A stretch of 64,000 nt of DNA from Ruminococcus sp. UNK.MGS-30 (GCA_000980705.1 LBCK01000001.1:682001-746000); one strand, 5' to 3'. Counted from the stretch's first letter, positions 1-9,282 are shown. Numbers and translations: made by a program. The notes: generated from the sequence alone by a model not told the origin.

Positions 1-131
1 CTGGAATAAAAATATCGGTTGGAACGCAGCCATATCGCCGAAACGATCACCGCCGCCGCCAAAAGCAGGCTGACGATCATCCAGACAAGCTGTCTGCGCT
101 TTCTATGATGTTCTGGTTTTTCCTGTGCCAT
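1..131 (-). CDS. Partial membrane-anchored protein, N-terminus only
   Basis: The gene starts with ATG at 131 and runs off the left edge, so only 43 codons are visible. The peptide begins MAQEKPEHHRKRRQ, a strongly basic cytoplasmic head, followed by a hydrophobic stretch (VWMIVSLLLAAAVIVSAIWL) of transmembrane-anchor or uncleaved-signal type. A GAGG-type ribosome binding site lies about 9 bases upstream. What the rest of the protein does cannot be seen from here. Confidence 0.6.
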   Translation of the reverse strand, partial: MAQEKPEHHRKRRQLVWMIVSLLLAAAVIVSAIWLRSNRYFYS

Positions 132-232
132 GTAAAGTCCTCATTCCTTGCACAAAATCATACATATATTGTAACAAATTCGTACAAAAATATAAACATG
201 AATTTGAAAAGAATAAGGGAAATTTTGGCATA

Positions 233-808
233 TTATTGGTGCTGCACCAGATGCTCCACCAGGATTTTGACGCCAATGAGGATCAGCACCAGACCGCCGG
301 CAATCTCTGCCTTTTTCTCAAAGCGATTGCCGAAACGATTGCCGATCCATACGCCGCAGAAAGAAAGCACCAGGGTCACGCAGCCGATGATGGAAATGGA
401 ACTCCAGATCTGCACATCCAGACAGGCAAAAGCGATGCCCACCGCAAGGGCGTCAATGGAGGTAGCGATCGCCAGCATGAACAATTCCTTGTGATCCAGC
501 CGGGCATCCACCTTTTCCGTGGTCTCCTCCTCTTTTTCGTGGAACACATCCCACAGCATTTTTCCGCCGATAAACGCCAGCAGGATAAATGCGATCCAGT
601 GGTCAAATGCCTGGATGTACCGGGAAAACGAGACCCCCAGCAGCCAGCCCAGCAGGGGCATGATCGCCTGAAACACGCCGAAGTACAACCCGATCACAAG
701 TGCCCGGTCGTACCGCATTTTGCGCATTCCAAGCCCCTTACAGACGGACACCGCAAAAGCATCCATCGAAAGCCCGACCGCCGTCAGCAGCAGTTCTATC
801 CATCCCAT
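233..808 (-). CDS. mntP: MntP-type manganese efflux pump
   Basis: A 191-residue polytopic membrane protein of the MntP (DUF204) family, which exports Mn2+ across the cytoplasmic membrane. It has about six hydrophobic helices in two homologous halves, each with the family's acidic membrane motif: SMDAFAVS near residue 14 and SIDALAVGIAF near residue 115. Length matches the family. An upstream extension of the frame exists, but ATG at 808 is chosen because GGAAGGA sits just before it and MGWIELLLTAVGLSMDAFAV is the usual N-terminus. It is a single gene with its own promoter. I looked for a yybP-ykoY manganese riboswitch in the roughly 90-base leader and did not see its conserved core. Confidence 0.93.
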   Translation of the reverse strand: MGWIELLLTAVGLSMDAFAVSVCKGLGMRKMRYDRALVIGLYFGVFQAIMPLLGWLLGVSFSRYIQAFDHWIAFILLAFIGGKMLWDVFHEKEEETTEKVDARLDHKELFMLAIATSIDALAVGIAFACLDVQIWSSISIIGCVTLVLSFCGVWIGNRFGNRFEKKAEIAGGLVLILIGVKILVEHLVQHQ

Positions 809-901
809 AATCCGTCTTCCTTTCCGTCGCCGCACCGCCGGCATTCGCCACCGGTCACGGAACCGCTCTCTTGTATGTTGTATTTTATGCGATTGCCACT
901 C

Positions 902-931
902 AGTATAGCACACTGACCGGCGGTTTGTCAA
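902..931 (-). promoter_or_regulatory. Sigma-A promoter of mntP
   Basis: Read on the minus strand, -35 TTGACA (926-931) and -10 TATACT (902-907) are separated by 18 bases. Transcription would start near 895, giving a leader of about 90 bases before mntP. Confidence 0.8.
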
Positions 932-967
932 GACAAACCTTTTTTCGAGCCGTTTCCTGCGGCAGAA

Positions 968-1012
968 CGCAAAAAACCCGACACGGGATCGCTCCCGCAT
1001 CGGGTTTTTCTT
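968..1012 (-). terminator. Rho-independent terminator after the scaffoldin gene
   Basis: A GC-rich hairpin built on AACCCGA / TCGGGTT with an inner CGGGA / TCCCG stem is followed by a T-run on the minus strand. It lies about 55 bases after the scaffoldin stop. T-rich flanks on both sides may let it work in both directions, which would separate the scaffoldin transcript from the mntP promoter just beyond. Confidence 0.85.
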
Positions 1013-1066
1013 ATGATGTCATATCCGAGTTGTCAAAAACGTTTTCACGTTCTTTGTAAGCAGAAC

Positions 1067-4000
1067 TTACTTGCCGGTGTACCAGCAGGAACCCTTCAGT
1101 TCCTTCAGCTCAGGGCAAACGTCAGTCCAAGTAGTATCCTTGTAACCAGCACCCTGCAGAGCGATGTAGTACATCTGATAGAACAGGTCGGTCGGAGTGA
1201 TGGACTTGTCAGCAGTGTTCTTGCCTTCCTTGCTCTCGGTATCGATATCGGTCAGGAAGTAAGACAGCTTCTCCAGGTTTGCATCCTTGTTGTTCTCCAG
1301 CAGAGTTACGCCATCCTTGATGCCGGCACCCAGTCTTGCCTGATAGTACATATTGTAGAACATATCAGTGGAGTCAACCTTACCGTTCAGGTCTGTATCG
1401 CCCTTGATGCCGATGTAAACCTTAGCAGTTGCAACCTTGGTACCCTTGTACAGGATATCCAGGTCGTTTGCTACATAAGCCTTTGCACCGTGCAGCTTCT
1501 CGTACATTTCCTTCGGAGTTGCATAAGCGAAGGTCAGGTCAGCAGTTACATCCTTGCCGTCCAGAGTAGCGCTTGCGATCAGATCGGTCTTAGCGAAGTC
1601 ACGAGCATCCTCAGACAGGTAGAAGTTTGCATCTTCCTTTACCTTAACATCCGGCTTGCCAGCAGGTGTGGTGTCAGAAGAAACCTTAGTGGATGTTGTA
1701 CCTACAGAAGACTCAGTGCTTGCTGTTGTGTCAGAAGAAACAGTAGTGGACTCAGTGGTTGTTGCGGATGTTTCAGCTGTAGTAGTTGTTGTCTTAGCTG
1801 CAGTGGTTGTAGTTGCAGCGGTTGTTGTGGTAGTTGCAGCGGTTGTTGTGGTAGTTGTGCCAGCAGTTGTGGTGGTAGTAGTAACCTTAGCAACCTTTAC
1901 GCAGATGTAACCATTTTCCAGAGTTACGTTCTGGTTGAAGTCGATCTTGTTGCCTGCTGCGTCAGTGTAAGCGAAGCGGTCAACAGCAACTTCTACGACA
2001 TTGCCCTGACCATCCTTGGAGTAGCCAGTGTCTGTGCCGTATTCTGCCCAGTTAACCGGGAACAGATAGCCGCCCTGAGCTTCATCATATTCCAGGTTGT
2101 ACTCTGCTGCCAGAGCCTGTACAGTTGCTTCATCAGCGATGCCGATCGGCAGCTGGAACAGTGCGCCGTCTGCTGCAGTCGGAGCAGTGTAGGAATCCTT
2201 GTCGGTGAATGCGAAGTGGAGAGTCTTGTTTGCTTCATCGTTCCAGAACTTAGCGAAGTCTGTGATGAAGGTCGGCATAGTCTCGTATACGCTGCCGTCT
2301 GCGCCGTAAACCTTCATGGTGTCCTCACCATACGGCCAGCCCAGGAGCTTCTTGGTAGCATCCGGCAGTTCGATAGTACCCTGGAGACCGCTGGTCTTGA
2401 TCGCATTCTTGATTGCTGCGCCGTACATTACGTCGCTGTCATAGCCTGCGCCCGGTTCAACGGTGATCTTATCCAGAGACCAAACGATCTTATCCTTGAT
2501 CGGCTCTACAGTGATTGTAGTAGTCGTTGCAGATGTTGTGGTCTGAGCAGCACTTGTTGTAGTAGCAGATGTTGTGGTCTGCTGTGCTGTTGTGGTTGTG
2601 GTTGCGCTTGTGGTAGTTGTGGTTGTGGTTGCGCTTGTGGTGCTTGTGGTAGTTTCAGCAGAAGTAGTGGTTGTAGTCTCTGCATCTACATATACCTTGT
2701 ATGCACCAGTTACATAGTTTACGCGAGTTGCGTGGATATCGTTGTTGTTTTCGTCACGATAGTCGAAACGCTTAACTTCAACTTCCTTTGTGCCTTCCGG
2801 AGTTACGCTGTAGCCGATGTCTACGCCGTCTTCCATCCAGTTAACCGGGAACTCATAGTAAGAGCCCTTGTCGTCAGACTTCAGTTCCAGACCAGCCTCA
2901 GCAGCTGCTGCCTTAACAGTAGCCTCATCAGCAATGTTCATGGTCAGAGTAGCCAGCAGATCGCCGGACGGATCGAACTTACCGGATTCGCTGGAGTAAG
3001 CAAAGCCCAGACGGCCGTTCTCAGCGTATTCCTTGGTGTTCATAACAGCCTTGGACAGGTCAGAATAAGCATCGCCTGCTACGAAGCAGTTTGCCATCTT
3101 GTAGCCTTCCGGCATTTCCAGGATCTTACGAGTAACATCCGGAACCATCATTGCACCAACGACACCGTCGGTCTTGATACCGTTCTTCAGAGTTACGTTC
3201 AGTTCAACTTCTTCATCGCTCGGCTTGCAGTCAACTGTACCGATTTCCCAAGTGATGTCCTTTTCAACAACCGGTGCATCGGTGTAAACCTTAAAGCCGC
3301 CGGTTACATACTTAACAGAAGTGTGGATATCGTTGTTGTTTTCGTCACGATAGTCGAAACGCTTAACTTCAACTTCCTTTGTACCTTCCGGAGTTACGCT
3401 GTAGCCGATGTCTACACCGTCTTCCATCCAGTTAACCGGGAACAGGTAATAAGTACCCTTCTCGTCGCTCTTTGCTTCCAGACCAGCCTCAGCAGCAGCT
3501 GCCTTAACTGTATCTGCATCTGCAATGTTCATGGTCAGGCTTGCCAGCAGGTCGCCAGCCGGATCGAACTTACCGGTTTCGCTGGAGTAAGCAAAGCCCA
3601 GACGGCCGTTCTCAGCATATTCCTTGGTGTTCATAACAGACTTGGACAGGTCAGAATAAGCATCGCCTGCTACGAAGCAGTTTGCCATCTTGTAGCCTTC
3701 CGGCATCTCCAGGATCTTACGAGTAACGTCCGGAACCTGGATCGCACCAACGACACCGTCGGTCTTGATACCGTTCTTCAGTGCTACATCCAGCTCGACT
3801 TCTTCATCAGCCGGCTTGCAGTCAACTGTACCGATCTCCCAAACCGGACCGCCTTCTGTCGGAGTCTCAGAAGTGGTGGTTGTGGTCTGGCTCTCAGTGG
3901 TTGTGGTTGCGCTTGTGGTAGTAGAAGATTCTGCCGGGCCAACGCCGTCGCCGACAACGATCTTTACGATTGCCTTAGACGCATCCTGCGGCAGAGAATA

Positions 4001-5137
4001 GGTAGAAGTTGCCTTCTTGCCGTGGATCGCAGTGGACATATCTTCCAGTGTGCCGCTTGCACGCTTTGCATCCTGTTCAGCCTTTACCGATGCGAAATCA
4101 GCAGCGGTACGCAGCGGAACCAGGTTCTTGTCAGCATCACGGCTGCAGATCTGTACATAGTATGTACCCTCTTCTGTACCCTTCGGGATAACCACATCGA
4201 AGGATGTGAAACGAAGTGCCATAGAATCGCCGGTTACAAACTTTGTACGGTCAGAACTGTCAGCAGCGATAAAGCCCCAGGAATAGTAGTTGTTGATATC
4301 CGGTACGCAGTCATCACCGTCTGTGTTCTTTACGAAACGAGTGGTGGTGTAGCACGGCAGTTCTTCAACAACTGTCTTTTCTACATAGTTTGCAGCAACT
4401 TCAGCACCCTGGTTGATGTAGCTGTAAGTGATGTACGGAACGCCGTCTTCGTTCGTCAGAACTTCGCATTCCTGTGTCTTCTTGGTCTTGTGCGTAGCCT
4501 TGTCTGCGCCCTTGTCAGCCAGATAATCGTCTACATTTGCATAGTACTCATATGTAAACTTAACCTTGTTGTCGCCGTTGGCTACCAGGTCAGCGCCGAA
4601 GATCTTATCGCAGGCGATGGTTCTTACGACACCGTTGCTCTGTGCATCGGTATAGCTCCAGCCCTTCTTGCTCTTGAACATCGGAGCCAGGCAGAATACA
4701 CCATTATAAACGGTGTTTACGGTAGAACCGTCCGGCATAGCAACTTCGTGCTTTGCACCCTTATCCTGTGCATTGAAAACATTCTCATAATAGATCTTGT
4801 TGTCAACTGCACCGCCGTCAGCGAAAGTGCTGCCCTTGGTGGTTACCCAGTTCAGGGTTACCTGGTTCAGATAGTTGTCATCAGCCCATTCATCAGAGTC
4901 AATGAAAACATCCAGAGTCTTGGTGACATTGCCAGCGTCAACGTCGTCCTTGCTTACCTGGATCTCCTGTACGCCAGTTCCCTGTTCTTTCAGGACAAAG
5001 TCATACGGTGTGCCGCCGTTTGCGGTCTGGTCCTTATAAACCGAAGCCGTAACCGACAACGCACTGAACGGCAGTGCAGAGACTGCCATCAGAGCTGCAA
5101 CGCCGAAGGATAATACCTTCTTTGTTCGTTTCTTCAT
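1067..5137 (-). CDS. Scaffoldin-like cellulosome protein with cohesin-like modules and C-terminal X-dockerin
   Basis: A 1356-residue secreted modular protein. Order: signal peptide (1-32); a unique N-terminal domain (33-395); Thr-rich linker (401-428); two nearly identical modules (430-620, 628-818); Thr-rich linker (819-875); a third, diverged module (884-1085); a long Thr/Ala linker (1086-1158); an X-like domain (1163-1243); and a C-terminal dockerin-like region (1245-1345) with loops [13 protein letters not shown] and DKSITPTD. The repeated modules open with [10 protein letters not shown] and contain a GDLLA-LTMNIAD segment, which fits a diverged cohesin fold. X plus dockerin at the end resembles R. 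flavefaciens ScaB and CttA, which bind the cell-anchored ScaE cohesin. The protein could therefore be a scaffoldin or a CttA-like adhesin with binding modules. No LPXTG signal is present. ATG at 5137 has AAGGAAAGG upstream and starts a clean signal peptide. Confidence 0.72.
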   Translation of the reverse strand: MKKRTKKVLSFGVAALMAVSALPFSALSVTASVYKDQTANGGTPYDFVLKEQGTGVQEIQVSKDDVDAGNVTKTLDVFIDSDEWADDNYLNQVTLNWVTTKGSTFADGGAVDNKIYYENVFNAQDKGAKHEVAMPDGSTVNTVYNGVFCLAPMFKSKKGWSYTDAQSNGVVRTIACDKIFGADLVANGDNKVKFTYEYYANVDDYLADKGADKATHKTKKTQECEVLTNEDGVPYITYSYINQGAEVAANYVEKTVVEELPCYTTTRFVKNTDGDDCVPDINNYYSWGFIAADSSDRTKFVTGDSMALRFTSFDVVIPKGTEEGTYYVQICSRDADKNLVPLRTAADFASVKAEQDAKRASGTLEDMSTAIHGKKATSTYSLPQDASKAIVKIVVGDGVGPAESSTTTSATTTTESQTTTTTSETPTEGGPVWEIGTVDCKPADEEVELDVALKNGIKTDGVVGAIQVPDVTRKILEMPEGYKMANCFVAGDAYSDLSKSVMNTKEYAENGRLGFAYSSETGKFDPAGDLLASLTMNIADADTVKAAAAEAGLEAKSDEKGTYYLFPVNWMEDGVDIGYSVTPEGTKEVEVKRFDYRDENNNDIHTSVKYVTGGFKVYTDAPVVEKDITWEIGTVDCKPSDEEVELNVTLKNGIKTDGVVGAMMVPDVTRKILEMPEGYKMANCFVAGDAYSDLSKAVMNTKEYAENGRLGFAYSSESGKFDPSGDLLATLTMNIADEATVKAAAAEAGLELKSDDKGSYYEFPVNWMEDGVDIGYSVTPEGTKEVEVKRFDYRDENNNDIHATRVNYVTGAYKVYVDAETTTTTSAETTTSTTSATTTTTTTSATTTTTAQQTTTSATTTSAAQTTTSATTTTITVEPIKDKIVWSLDKITVEPGAGYDSDVMYGAAIKNAIKTSGLQGTIELPDATKKLLGWPYGEDTMKVYGADGSVYETMPTFITDFAKFWNDEANKTLHFAFTDKDSYTAPTAADGALFQLPIGIADEATVQALAAEYNLEYDEAQGGYLFPVNWAEYGTDTGYSKDGQGNVVEVAVDRFAYTDAAGNKIDFNQNVTLENGYICVKVAKVTTTTTTAGTTTTTTAATTTTTAATTTTAAKTTTTTAETSATTTESTTVSSDTTASTESSVGTTSTKVSSDTTPAGKPDVKVKEDANFYLSEDARDFAKTDLIASATLDGKDVTADLTFAYATPKEMYEKLHGAKAYVANDLDILYKGTKVATAKVYIGIKGDTDLNGKVDSTDMFYNMYYQARLGAGIKDGVTLLENNKDANLEKLSYFLTDIDTESKEGKNTADKSITPTDLFYQMYYIALQGAGYKDTTWTDVCPELKELKGSCWYTGK
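2684..3850 (-). repeat. Two tandem, near-identical module-coding repeats in the scaffoldin gene
   Basis: The stretches coding residues 430-620 and 628-818 are repeated at a spacing of about 594 bases. Long identical protein segments include [20 protein letters not shown] and [20 protein letters not shown], and the DNA is also nearly identical over long runs. This indicates recent duplication or ongoing gene conversion. The third module (884-1085) keeps only the framework. Confidence 0.85.
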
Positions 5138-5204
5138 GTTTTCCTTTCCTTTCCTTGCCGGCGGTTTGCCGACAAATACGTAAATGAAATATTGCCTATA
5201 ATCA

Positions 5205-5234
5205 GGAGACCCTTTCCCCTCGGAGAGCGTCTCC
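5205..5234 (-). other. Stem-loop in the adaptor-scaffoldin spacer
   Basis: In the 136-base spacer between the two cellulosome genes, GGAGAC (5205-5210) pairs with GTCTCC (5229-5234). There is no strong T-run and no clear new promoter, so this may be an RNA-stability or processing element that sets the ratio of adaptor to scaffoldin from one transcript. Confidence 0.4.
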
Positions 5235-5273
5235 CAAATATACAAAATTTAGAGGCGCTGCCCGTGATACAGC

Positions 5274-6230
5274 TTATTCTGTATACGGCAGTGTGTTGAT
5301 GATGGATACCAGGAACTGGAGCAGCACTGTGCTGTCAGAACCGGTCACTTCGCCGTCGCCGTTGCAGTCAGCGTTCTTTCTCTGAACCGCATTGTCCAGT
5401 GTAACTGCGCCTGCTACGACCTTGTTCAGCATAACAGCATCTGTGATATCCACACGGCCGTCGCTGTTGACGTCGCCGTACAGGACGCTGCCTTCAACTG
5501 TACCGCCGCTGGTCTCGCTGCCCTTGCTGTCGCTGGTTGCCGGAGCCTCAGATGCAGTGGTCTTGGCAGTGGTCTTAGAAGTGGTCTCAGTAGTATCCTC
5601 GCCGGAAGTGGTGACTGTGGTCTCGGTGGTCGTCTGACCGGACTTGCCGACGGTCACAGAACCAGCCTCTGTTTTAATGGTGTAGGATGCAGCATCCTTG
5701 CCGTTTACATAGCCGATGACCATGCTCTTGTTGTTCTCGCCGGAGCCCTGATAGGTCTCACGGGTGACCGGAGCGAAGTCGATCGGGGTAACTGTGCCGT
5801 CCTTCACATCGTCCTTGACCGTACCGCTGATGGTCAGAATTACGCCGTCCTCAGCGATCCAGGATGCAGAACCCAGCGCAGTAGACCAGCTGACAGTGAT
5901 CTCGCTGTCCTTGATGTTGGTGTTGAACACCGGCGCATCTGCGGCTGTGCTGTCGCCGGAAACATCAACGTCCGCAGACTTGCCGATCTTGACGCTGTCT
6001 ACATTCAGGACAGTGTTGTCATAGGTTACGGCGAAGTCCATTACGTTGATCTTGGTGGACGGGATGTCTGCCAGAGATACATCTACAGAAAATGCGCCGC
6101 CAGCCTCAGCCTCTACCTTGGCACCCTTCAGGGTTACAGATGCGTCCGCAGCCGAAACCTGAAAAGAAACAGCAGTAGAAGCAAGCATTGTAAGTGCCAA
6201 AGCGCCGGCAAGTGTTTTTGTTGCCTTCAT
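5274..6230 (-). CDS. Cohesin-dockerin adaptor scaffoldin (ScaC-like)
   Basis: A 318-residue secreted protein: signal peptide (about 1-28), one cohesin module (about 29-195), a Thr/Ser/Glu-rich linker (about 196-245) and a type I-like dockerin (about 247-318). The cohesin opens with VTLKGAKVEAEAGGAFSVDV, and INVMDFAVTYDNTVLNVDSV is the classic cohesin core. The dockerin has two Ca-binding loops, GDVNSDGRVDITDA and ADCNGDGEVTGSD. One cohesin plus one dockerin is the architecture of R. flavefaciens ScaC, an adaptor that plugs into a larger scaffoldin and changes which enzymes can be loaded. It is the promoter-proximal gene, with the scaffoldin 136 bases downstream. AGAGGAGG lies upstream of ATG 6230. 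Confidence 0.88.
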   Translation of the reverse strand: MKATKTLAGALALTMLASTAVSFQVSAADASVTLKGAKVEAEAGGAFSVDVSLADIPSTKINVMDFAVTYDNTVLNVDSVKIGKSADVDVSGDSTAADAPVFNTNIKDSEITVSWSTALGSASWIAEDGVILTISGTVKDDVKDGTVTPIDFAPVTRETYQGSGENNKSMVIGYVNGKDAASYTIKTEAGSVTVGKSGQTTTETTVTTSGEDTTETTSKTTAKTTASEAPATSDSKGSETSGGTVEGSVLYGDVNSDGRVDITDAVMLNKVVAGAVTLDNAVQRKNADCNGDGEVTGSDSTVLLQFLVSIINTLPYTE

Positions 6231-6357
6231 GTGTTATCCTCCTCTGAATTGTTTGCAGCCCCGCCGGTGTTCCGGGCCGGCGCTCTGCAAATGATAAAAT
6301 TTGGTCAAAATCTCCGCAGGAATCGCTTCTCTGATTCATGCTGTTCCAATTATTCTT

Positions 6358-6386
6358 ATTATAGAATATCCCAACAGAAAAGTCAA
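6358..6386 (-). promoter_or_regulatory. Sigma-A promoter of the adaptor/scaffoldin operon
   Basis: On the minus strand, -35 TTGACT (6381-6386), a 17-base spacer and a perfect -10 TATAAT (6358-6363). The start point near 6351 gives a leader of about 120 bases before the adaptor gene. Confidence 0.88.
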
Positions 6387-6812
6387 TAGATACGCAAAGT
6401 TTTTGTGTAAACTGGCTGAATCGGGAAAGCTATAATTGTATAATATCCCGATACGCCGGAAACGCTGCACCGGATTTTGAAAAAAAGGCGGTGCAGCATC
6501 GCAAAAACAAGGGCAAAAACCGACTCAGACAGCCGCCGACGCCATGCTGCCGGAGCGTGCTGCGTACAGAAATTCCCCGGTATCGGGCGGCATTTCTTTC
6601 TGCCGGATCTCTGCGCTGCGTGACAGGCAGAAACCTTCATTCAAATTATACTCTAAAACTCGCAAAATGTAAAGAGACATACGCATTTTTTAGTACATTC
6701 ACACAAAAACTATACTTCATTTTTATGATTTCCCACAAAAATCATCGTCGAAATTCCGCAAAAGCTGCCGCCCGTTCTGCACCGGAGCTGACATCTGCCG
6801 GGGCGGAGACCC
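6387..6812. other. Gene-free stretch upstream of the cellulosome operon
   Basis: No frame here has a plausible start, ribosome binding site and protein-like composition. I see AT-rich patches (6430-6450, 6640-6740) but no complete promoter reading right, no RNA gene and no copies of the mosaic palindromic repeats found elsewhere. Confidence 0.5.
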
Positions 6813-6957
6813 TTTTCCACAATCTTTTCCCTTTTGCACAGCCAATTGTGGAAAACACTTCCGGCGAAACCGGTGCACCGTTTTCCACAGTGTGGAAAGT
6901 GCATTGCCGCCCGGTTCGGTGCGGATTTCCACAAAGCTGTGCGGTTGGTTTTCCACT
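6813..6957. repeat. Cluster of TTTTCCACA boxes, DnaA-box-like
   Basis: TTTTCCACA occurs at 6813-6821 (+), 6847-6855 (-) and 6881-6889 (+). One-mismatch or shortened copies lie at 6891-6898 (-), 6925-6933 (+) and 6949-6957 (+). The third and fourth form a palindrome with a 1-base centre. The motif is one base from the DnaA consensus TTATCCACA. The cluster sits between the rplQ terminator and the adaptor promoter. Binding by DnaA or by another regulator is inference. Confidence 0.55.
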
Positions 6958-6999
6958 TTGCGGAGTCTTCTGCTGCGGCGGTGAATGCGTTCCAGACAG

Positions 7000-7043
7000 A
7001 AAAACAGGCGGAGCATCCGGGTGAGGGATAACTCCGCCTGTTC
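7000..7043 (-). terminator. Terminator of the S10-spc-alpha operon
   Basis: ACAGGCGGAG (7005-7014) pairs with CTCCGCCTGT (7031-7041) and is followed on the minus strand by a T-run, about 45 bases after the rplQ stop. Confidence 0.88.
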
Positions 7044-7084
7044 TTATCGCAGCACATCAGCGATGTGCCGAATCACATTACATC

Positions 7085-7426
7085 TTAAACCAGCTTGATG
7101 ATAGCCATTTCAGCGGCATCGCCACGACGAGGGCCAATCTTTACAATCTGGGTATAGCCGCCCTTGCGGTCAGCATACTTCGGTGCAATTTCGTCGAAGA
7201 GCTTCTTAGCGACGCTCTCCTTGGTTACATATGCCAAAACCTGGCGCTTCGAATGCAGATCATCCGACTTAGCGATGGTGATCATCTTTTCAGCAACTGC
7301 ACGTACTTCCTTTGCACGAGTGACAGTTGTTTCGATCTGACCATTTTCCAGCAGGAATGTTACCATTCCACGCAGCATAGCCTTTCTGTGATCGGTCGGT
7401 CTGCCCAGTTTTCTGGTACCCGGCAT
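7085..7426 (-). CDS. rplQ: 50S ribosomal protein L17
   Basis: 113 residues, the short bacterial form of L17, part of the large subunit near the exit-tunnel region. The N-terminus [20 protein letters not shown] is the family signature. It is the last gene of the ribosomal operon, 98 bases after rpoA, and is followed by a strong terminator. Start ATG 7426 has a good AAAGGAG site. Confidence 0.98.
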   Translation of the reverse strand: MPGTRKLGRPTDHRKAMLRGMVTFLLENGQIETTVTRAKEVRAVAEKMITIAKSDDLHSKRQVLAYVTKESVAKKLFDEIAPKYADRKGGYTQIVKIGPRRGDAAEMAIIKLV

Positions 7427-7496
7427 TGTTATTCACTCCTTTTTCTAGCTGTAGGCGCTCCGGCGGGGAGAACCCACAAGGCTCGGTCTTGTTGAA

Positions 7497-7523
7497 CGTC
7501 TGGTGTTTTACGTGAACCAGACG
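7497..7523 (-). other. Stem-loop between rpoA and rplQ
   Basis: CGTCTGGT (7497-7504) and ACCAGACG (7516-7523) form a perfect 8-bp stem directly after the rpoA stop codon. There is no T-run, so it is more likely an mRNA-stability or processing element than a terminator. Confidence 0.5.
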
Positions 7524-7524
7524 A

Positions 7525-8478
7525 TTAGTCTTCCTCACTGGCGAGATCAAAGCCCAGAGACTGGAGCTTTTCCCGCACTTCATCGAAGGACTTCTTGCCC
7601 AGGTTGCGCACCTTGAGCATTTCTTCCTCCGACTTGTTGATCAAATCGTCCACGGTATTGATTCCGGCACGCTTTAAGCAGTTGAATGACCGAACGGACA
7701 GATCCAGTTCTTCGATGGTCATTTCCAGAATCTTTTCCTTACCCTTGTCATCCTTTTCGACGAGGACCTCGGCGATGCTTGCCTCATCTGAGAGGTCAAT
7801 AAACAGCTTGAGATGCTCGTTGAGGAGGTTTGCTGCCTGAGAGATCGCTTCCTTTGCAGAGATGGTGCCGTCTGTCCACACTTCCAGTGTGAGCTTGTCA
7901 TAGTCGGTGACCTGACCCAGACGGGTGTCCTCTACGTGGTAGTTTACTTTCAGGACTGGGGTATAGATACTATCTACTGCGATGACATCAATTGGAGTAT
8001 TCATCATCTGCTTGTTGCGCTCCGCAGAGACATAGCCTCTGCCACGATCAATGACGATTTCCATATACAGCTTTGCGCCTTTTCCCAGGGTTGCGATGTG
8101 CATACCCGGGTCGAGGATATTCACTTCAGAGTCGGTCTTGATGTCGCCGGCGGTAACTTCGCACTCGCCCTCGGCTTCGATATAAACCGTTTTCGGTCCG
8201 TCGCCGTAGAGCTTTGCGGTGAGTCCCTTCAGGCTGAGGATGATCTCGGTCACATCCTCTTTCACACCGGGAATCGTACTCAATTCATGGTGTACGCCAT
8301 CAATCTTCACGGAATTCACAGCCACACCGGGCAATGAGGAGAGCAGCACACGCCGCAGACTGTTGCCAAGGGTGATACCATAGCCACGTTCCAGCGGTGC
8401 CAATACAAACTTACCGTATTTTCCGTCGCTTCGCAGATCCACTGTGTCGAGTTCCGGCTTTTCAATCTTCTCCAGCAT
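7525..8478 (-). CDS. rpoA: RNA polymerase alpha subunit
   Basis: 317 residues. The N-terminal dimerisation domain ([20 protein letters not shown] near residue 28) assembles core polymerase. The C-terminal helix-hairpin domain ([18 protein letters not shown] near residue 258; [16 protein letters not shown]) contacts UP elements and activators. Length is normal. It lies between rpsD and rplQ as in most Firmicutes, but the upstream spacer is unusually long (180 bases). AGGAGGG precedes ATG 8478. Confidence 0.98.
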   Translation of the reverse strand: MLEKIEKPELDTVDLRSDGKYGKFVLAPLERGYGITLGNSLRRVLLSSLPGVAVNSVKIDGVHHELSTIPGVKEDVTEIILSLKGLTAKLYGDGPKTVYIEAEGECEVTAGDIKTDSEVNILDPGMHIATLGKGAKLYMEIVIDRGRGYVSAERNKQMMNTPIDVIAVDSIYTPVLKVNYHVEDTRLGQVTDYDKLTLEVWTDGTISAKEAISQAANLLNEHLKLFIDLSDEASIAEVLVEKDDKGKEKILEMTIEELDLSVRSFNCLKRAGINTVDDLINKSEEEMLKVRNLGKKSFDEVREKLQSLGFDLASEED

Positions 8479-8658
8479 AAAAACACCCTCCTATGCTTGG
8501 TAGCTTTGTCTGTGGTTGTTCCTGGCATACCACGGCCGCAGATGCTCCTTGGTACGTCAGGACCTTGCGTAAGATCCCTCAGGAAACCAGAGCCGTCCGG
8601 AATGGGACAGCGGTGATTTCCAAAGAGATCCTTCTCATGTTCCGTAAATTGCAGATGA
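8479..8658 (-). other. 180-base structured spacer between rpsD and rpoA
   Basis: Most neighbours in this operon are separated by 0-40 bases, so this gap stands out. On the minus strand it can form a TACCA/TGGTA-closed stem and a second stem built on CCTGAGG/GGTCCTGA. A 19-codon frame from ATGAGAAGG has no ribosome binding site. No terminator T-run is present. It could be a target for ribosomal-protein feedback (for example by S4) or a processing site; this is inference. Confidence 0.4.
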
Positions 8659-9255
8659 TTACTTGGAGTACAACTCGACGATCAAGTGTGCTGCAACTTC
8701 ATAGTCCAGATCTTCCGGCTTAGCCATACGAACGATCTTAGCGGAGAAGTTTTCCTTATCCGGTTCCAGCCATACCGGAACGGTACGGTCTGCGGTCTGT
8801 TCAACAACGTCCTTGAACTTACCGCTGTCACGGCTGCCTTCAGACAGAGCGACAACGTCGCCTTCCTTGACACGATAAGACGGGATATCCACACGCTGGC
8901 CGTTTACGGTAAAGTGACCATGAGTTACCAGCTGTCTTGCTTCTCTGCGGGTCAGAGCGAGACCCATGCGGAATACCACACTGTCCAGACGGGATTCCAG
9001 GCAAGCGATCAAGTTGTCACCAGCCTTGCCCTCCATCTTAGATGCGATTTCGAACAGGTGATAGAACTGCTTTTCGCCTACGCCGTAGATAAACTTCAGC
9101 TTCTGCTTTTCTTTCAGCTGCATTCCGTATTCAGAAACCTTTCTGCGGTTTCCTGCACCCGGATTGCGGTTAGACTGCTTGGAGACACCCATAACCATCG
9201 GGCTGATACCCAGATAGCGGCATCTCTTGAGAATCGGTTCTCTGCTTACTGCCAT
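8659..9255 (-). CDS. rpsD: 30S ribosomal protein S4
   Basis: 198 residues, a primary 16S rRNA binder that nucleates small-subunit assembly. The C-terminal S4 RNA-binding domain is clear (RLDSVVFRMGLALTRREARQ, then GHFTVNGQRVDIPSYRV). The N-terminus MAVSREPILKRCRYLGISP lacks the four-Cys zinc cluster, so this is the zinc-free paralogue. It sits after rpsK in the alpha operon. S4 autoregulates alpha operons in other bacteria, which bears on the long spacer that follows. Confidence 0.98.
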   Translation of the reverse strand: MAVSREPILKRCRYLGISPMVMGVSKQSNRNPGAGNRRKVSEYGMQLKEKQKLKFIYGVGEKQFYHLFEIASKMEGKAGDNLIACLESRLDSVVFRMGLALTRREARQLVTHGHFTVNGQRVDIPSYRVKEGDVVALSEGSRDSGKFKDVVEQTADRTVPVWLEPDKENFSAKIVRMAKPEDLDYEVAAHLIVELYSK

Positions 9256-9282
9256 GATATATTACACCTCCTGCTAGTGTGA

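Noticed and set aside
809-925. A yybP-ykoY manganese riboswitch before mntP
   Set aside because: The family often has one, but the leader is only about 90 bases and I could not find the conserved loops.
1013-5113. A 1366-codon open frame on the plus strand across the scaffoldin gene
   Set aside because: It is the mirror of the scaffoldin coding frame. Its Cys/Gly/Ser- and Val-rich runs are reverse translations of Thr-rich linkers, and it has no ribosome binding site or domain.
1067-5137. Sortase anchoring of the scaffoldin-like protein
   Set aside because: Its C-terminus is a dockerin, with no LPXTG, hydrophobic helix or basic tail, so attachment must be non-covalent.
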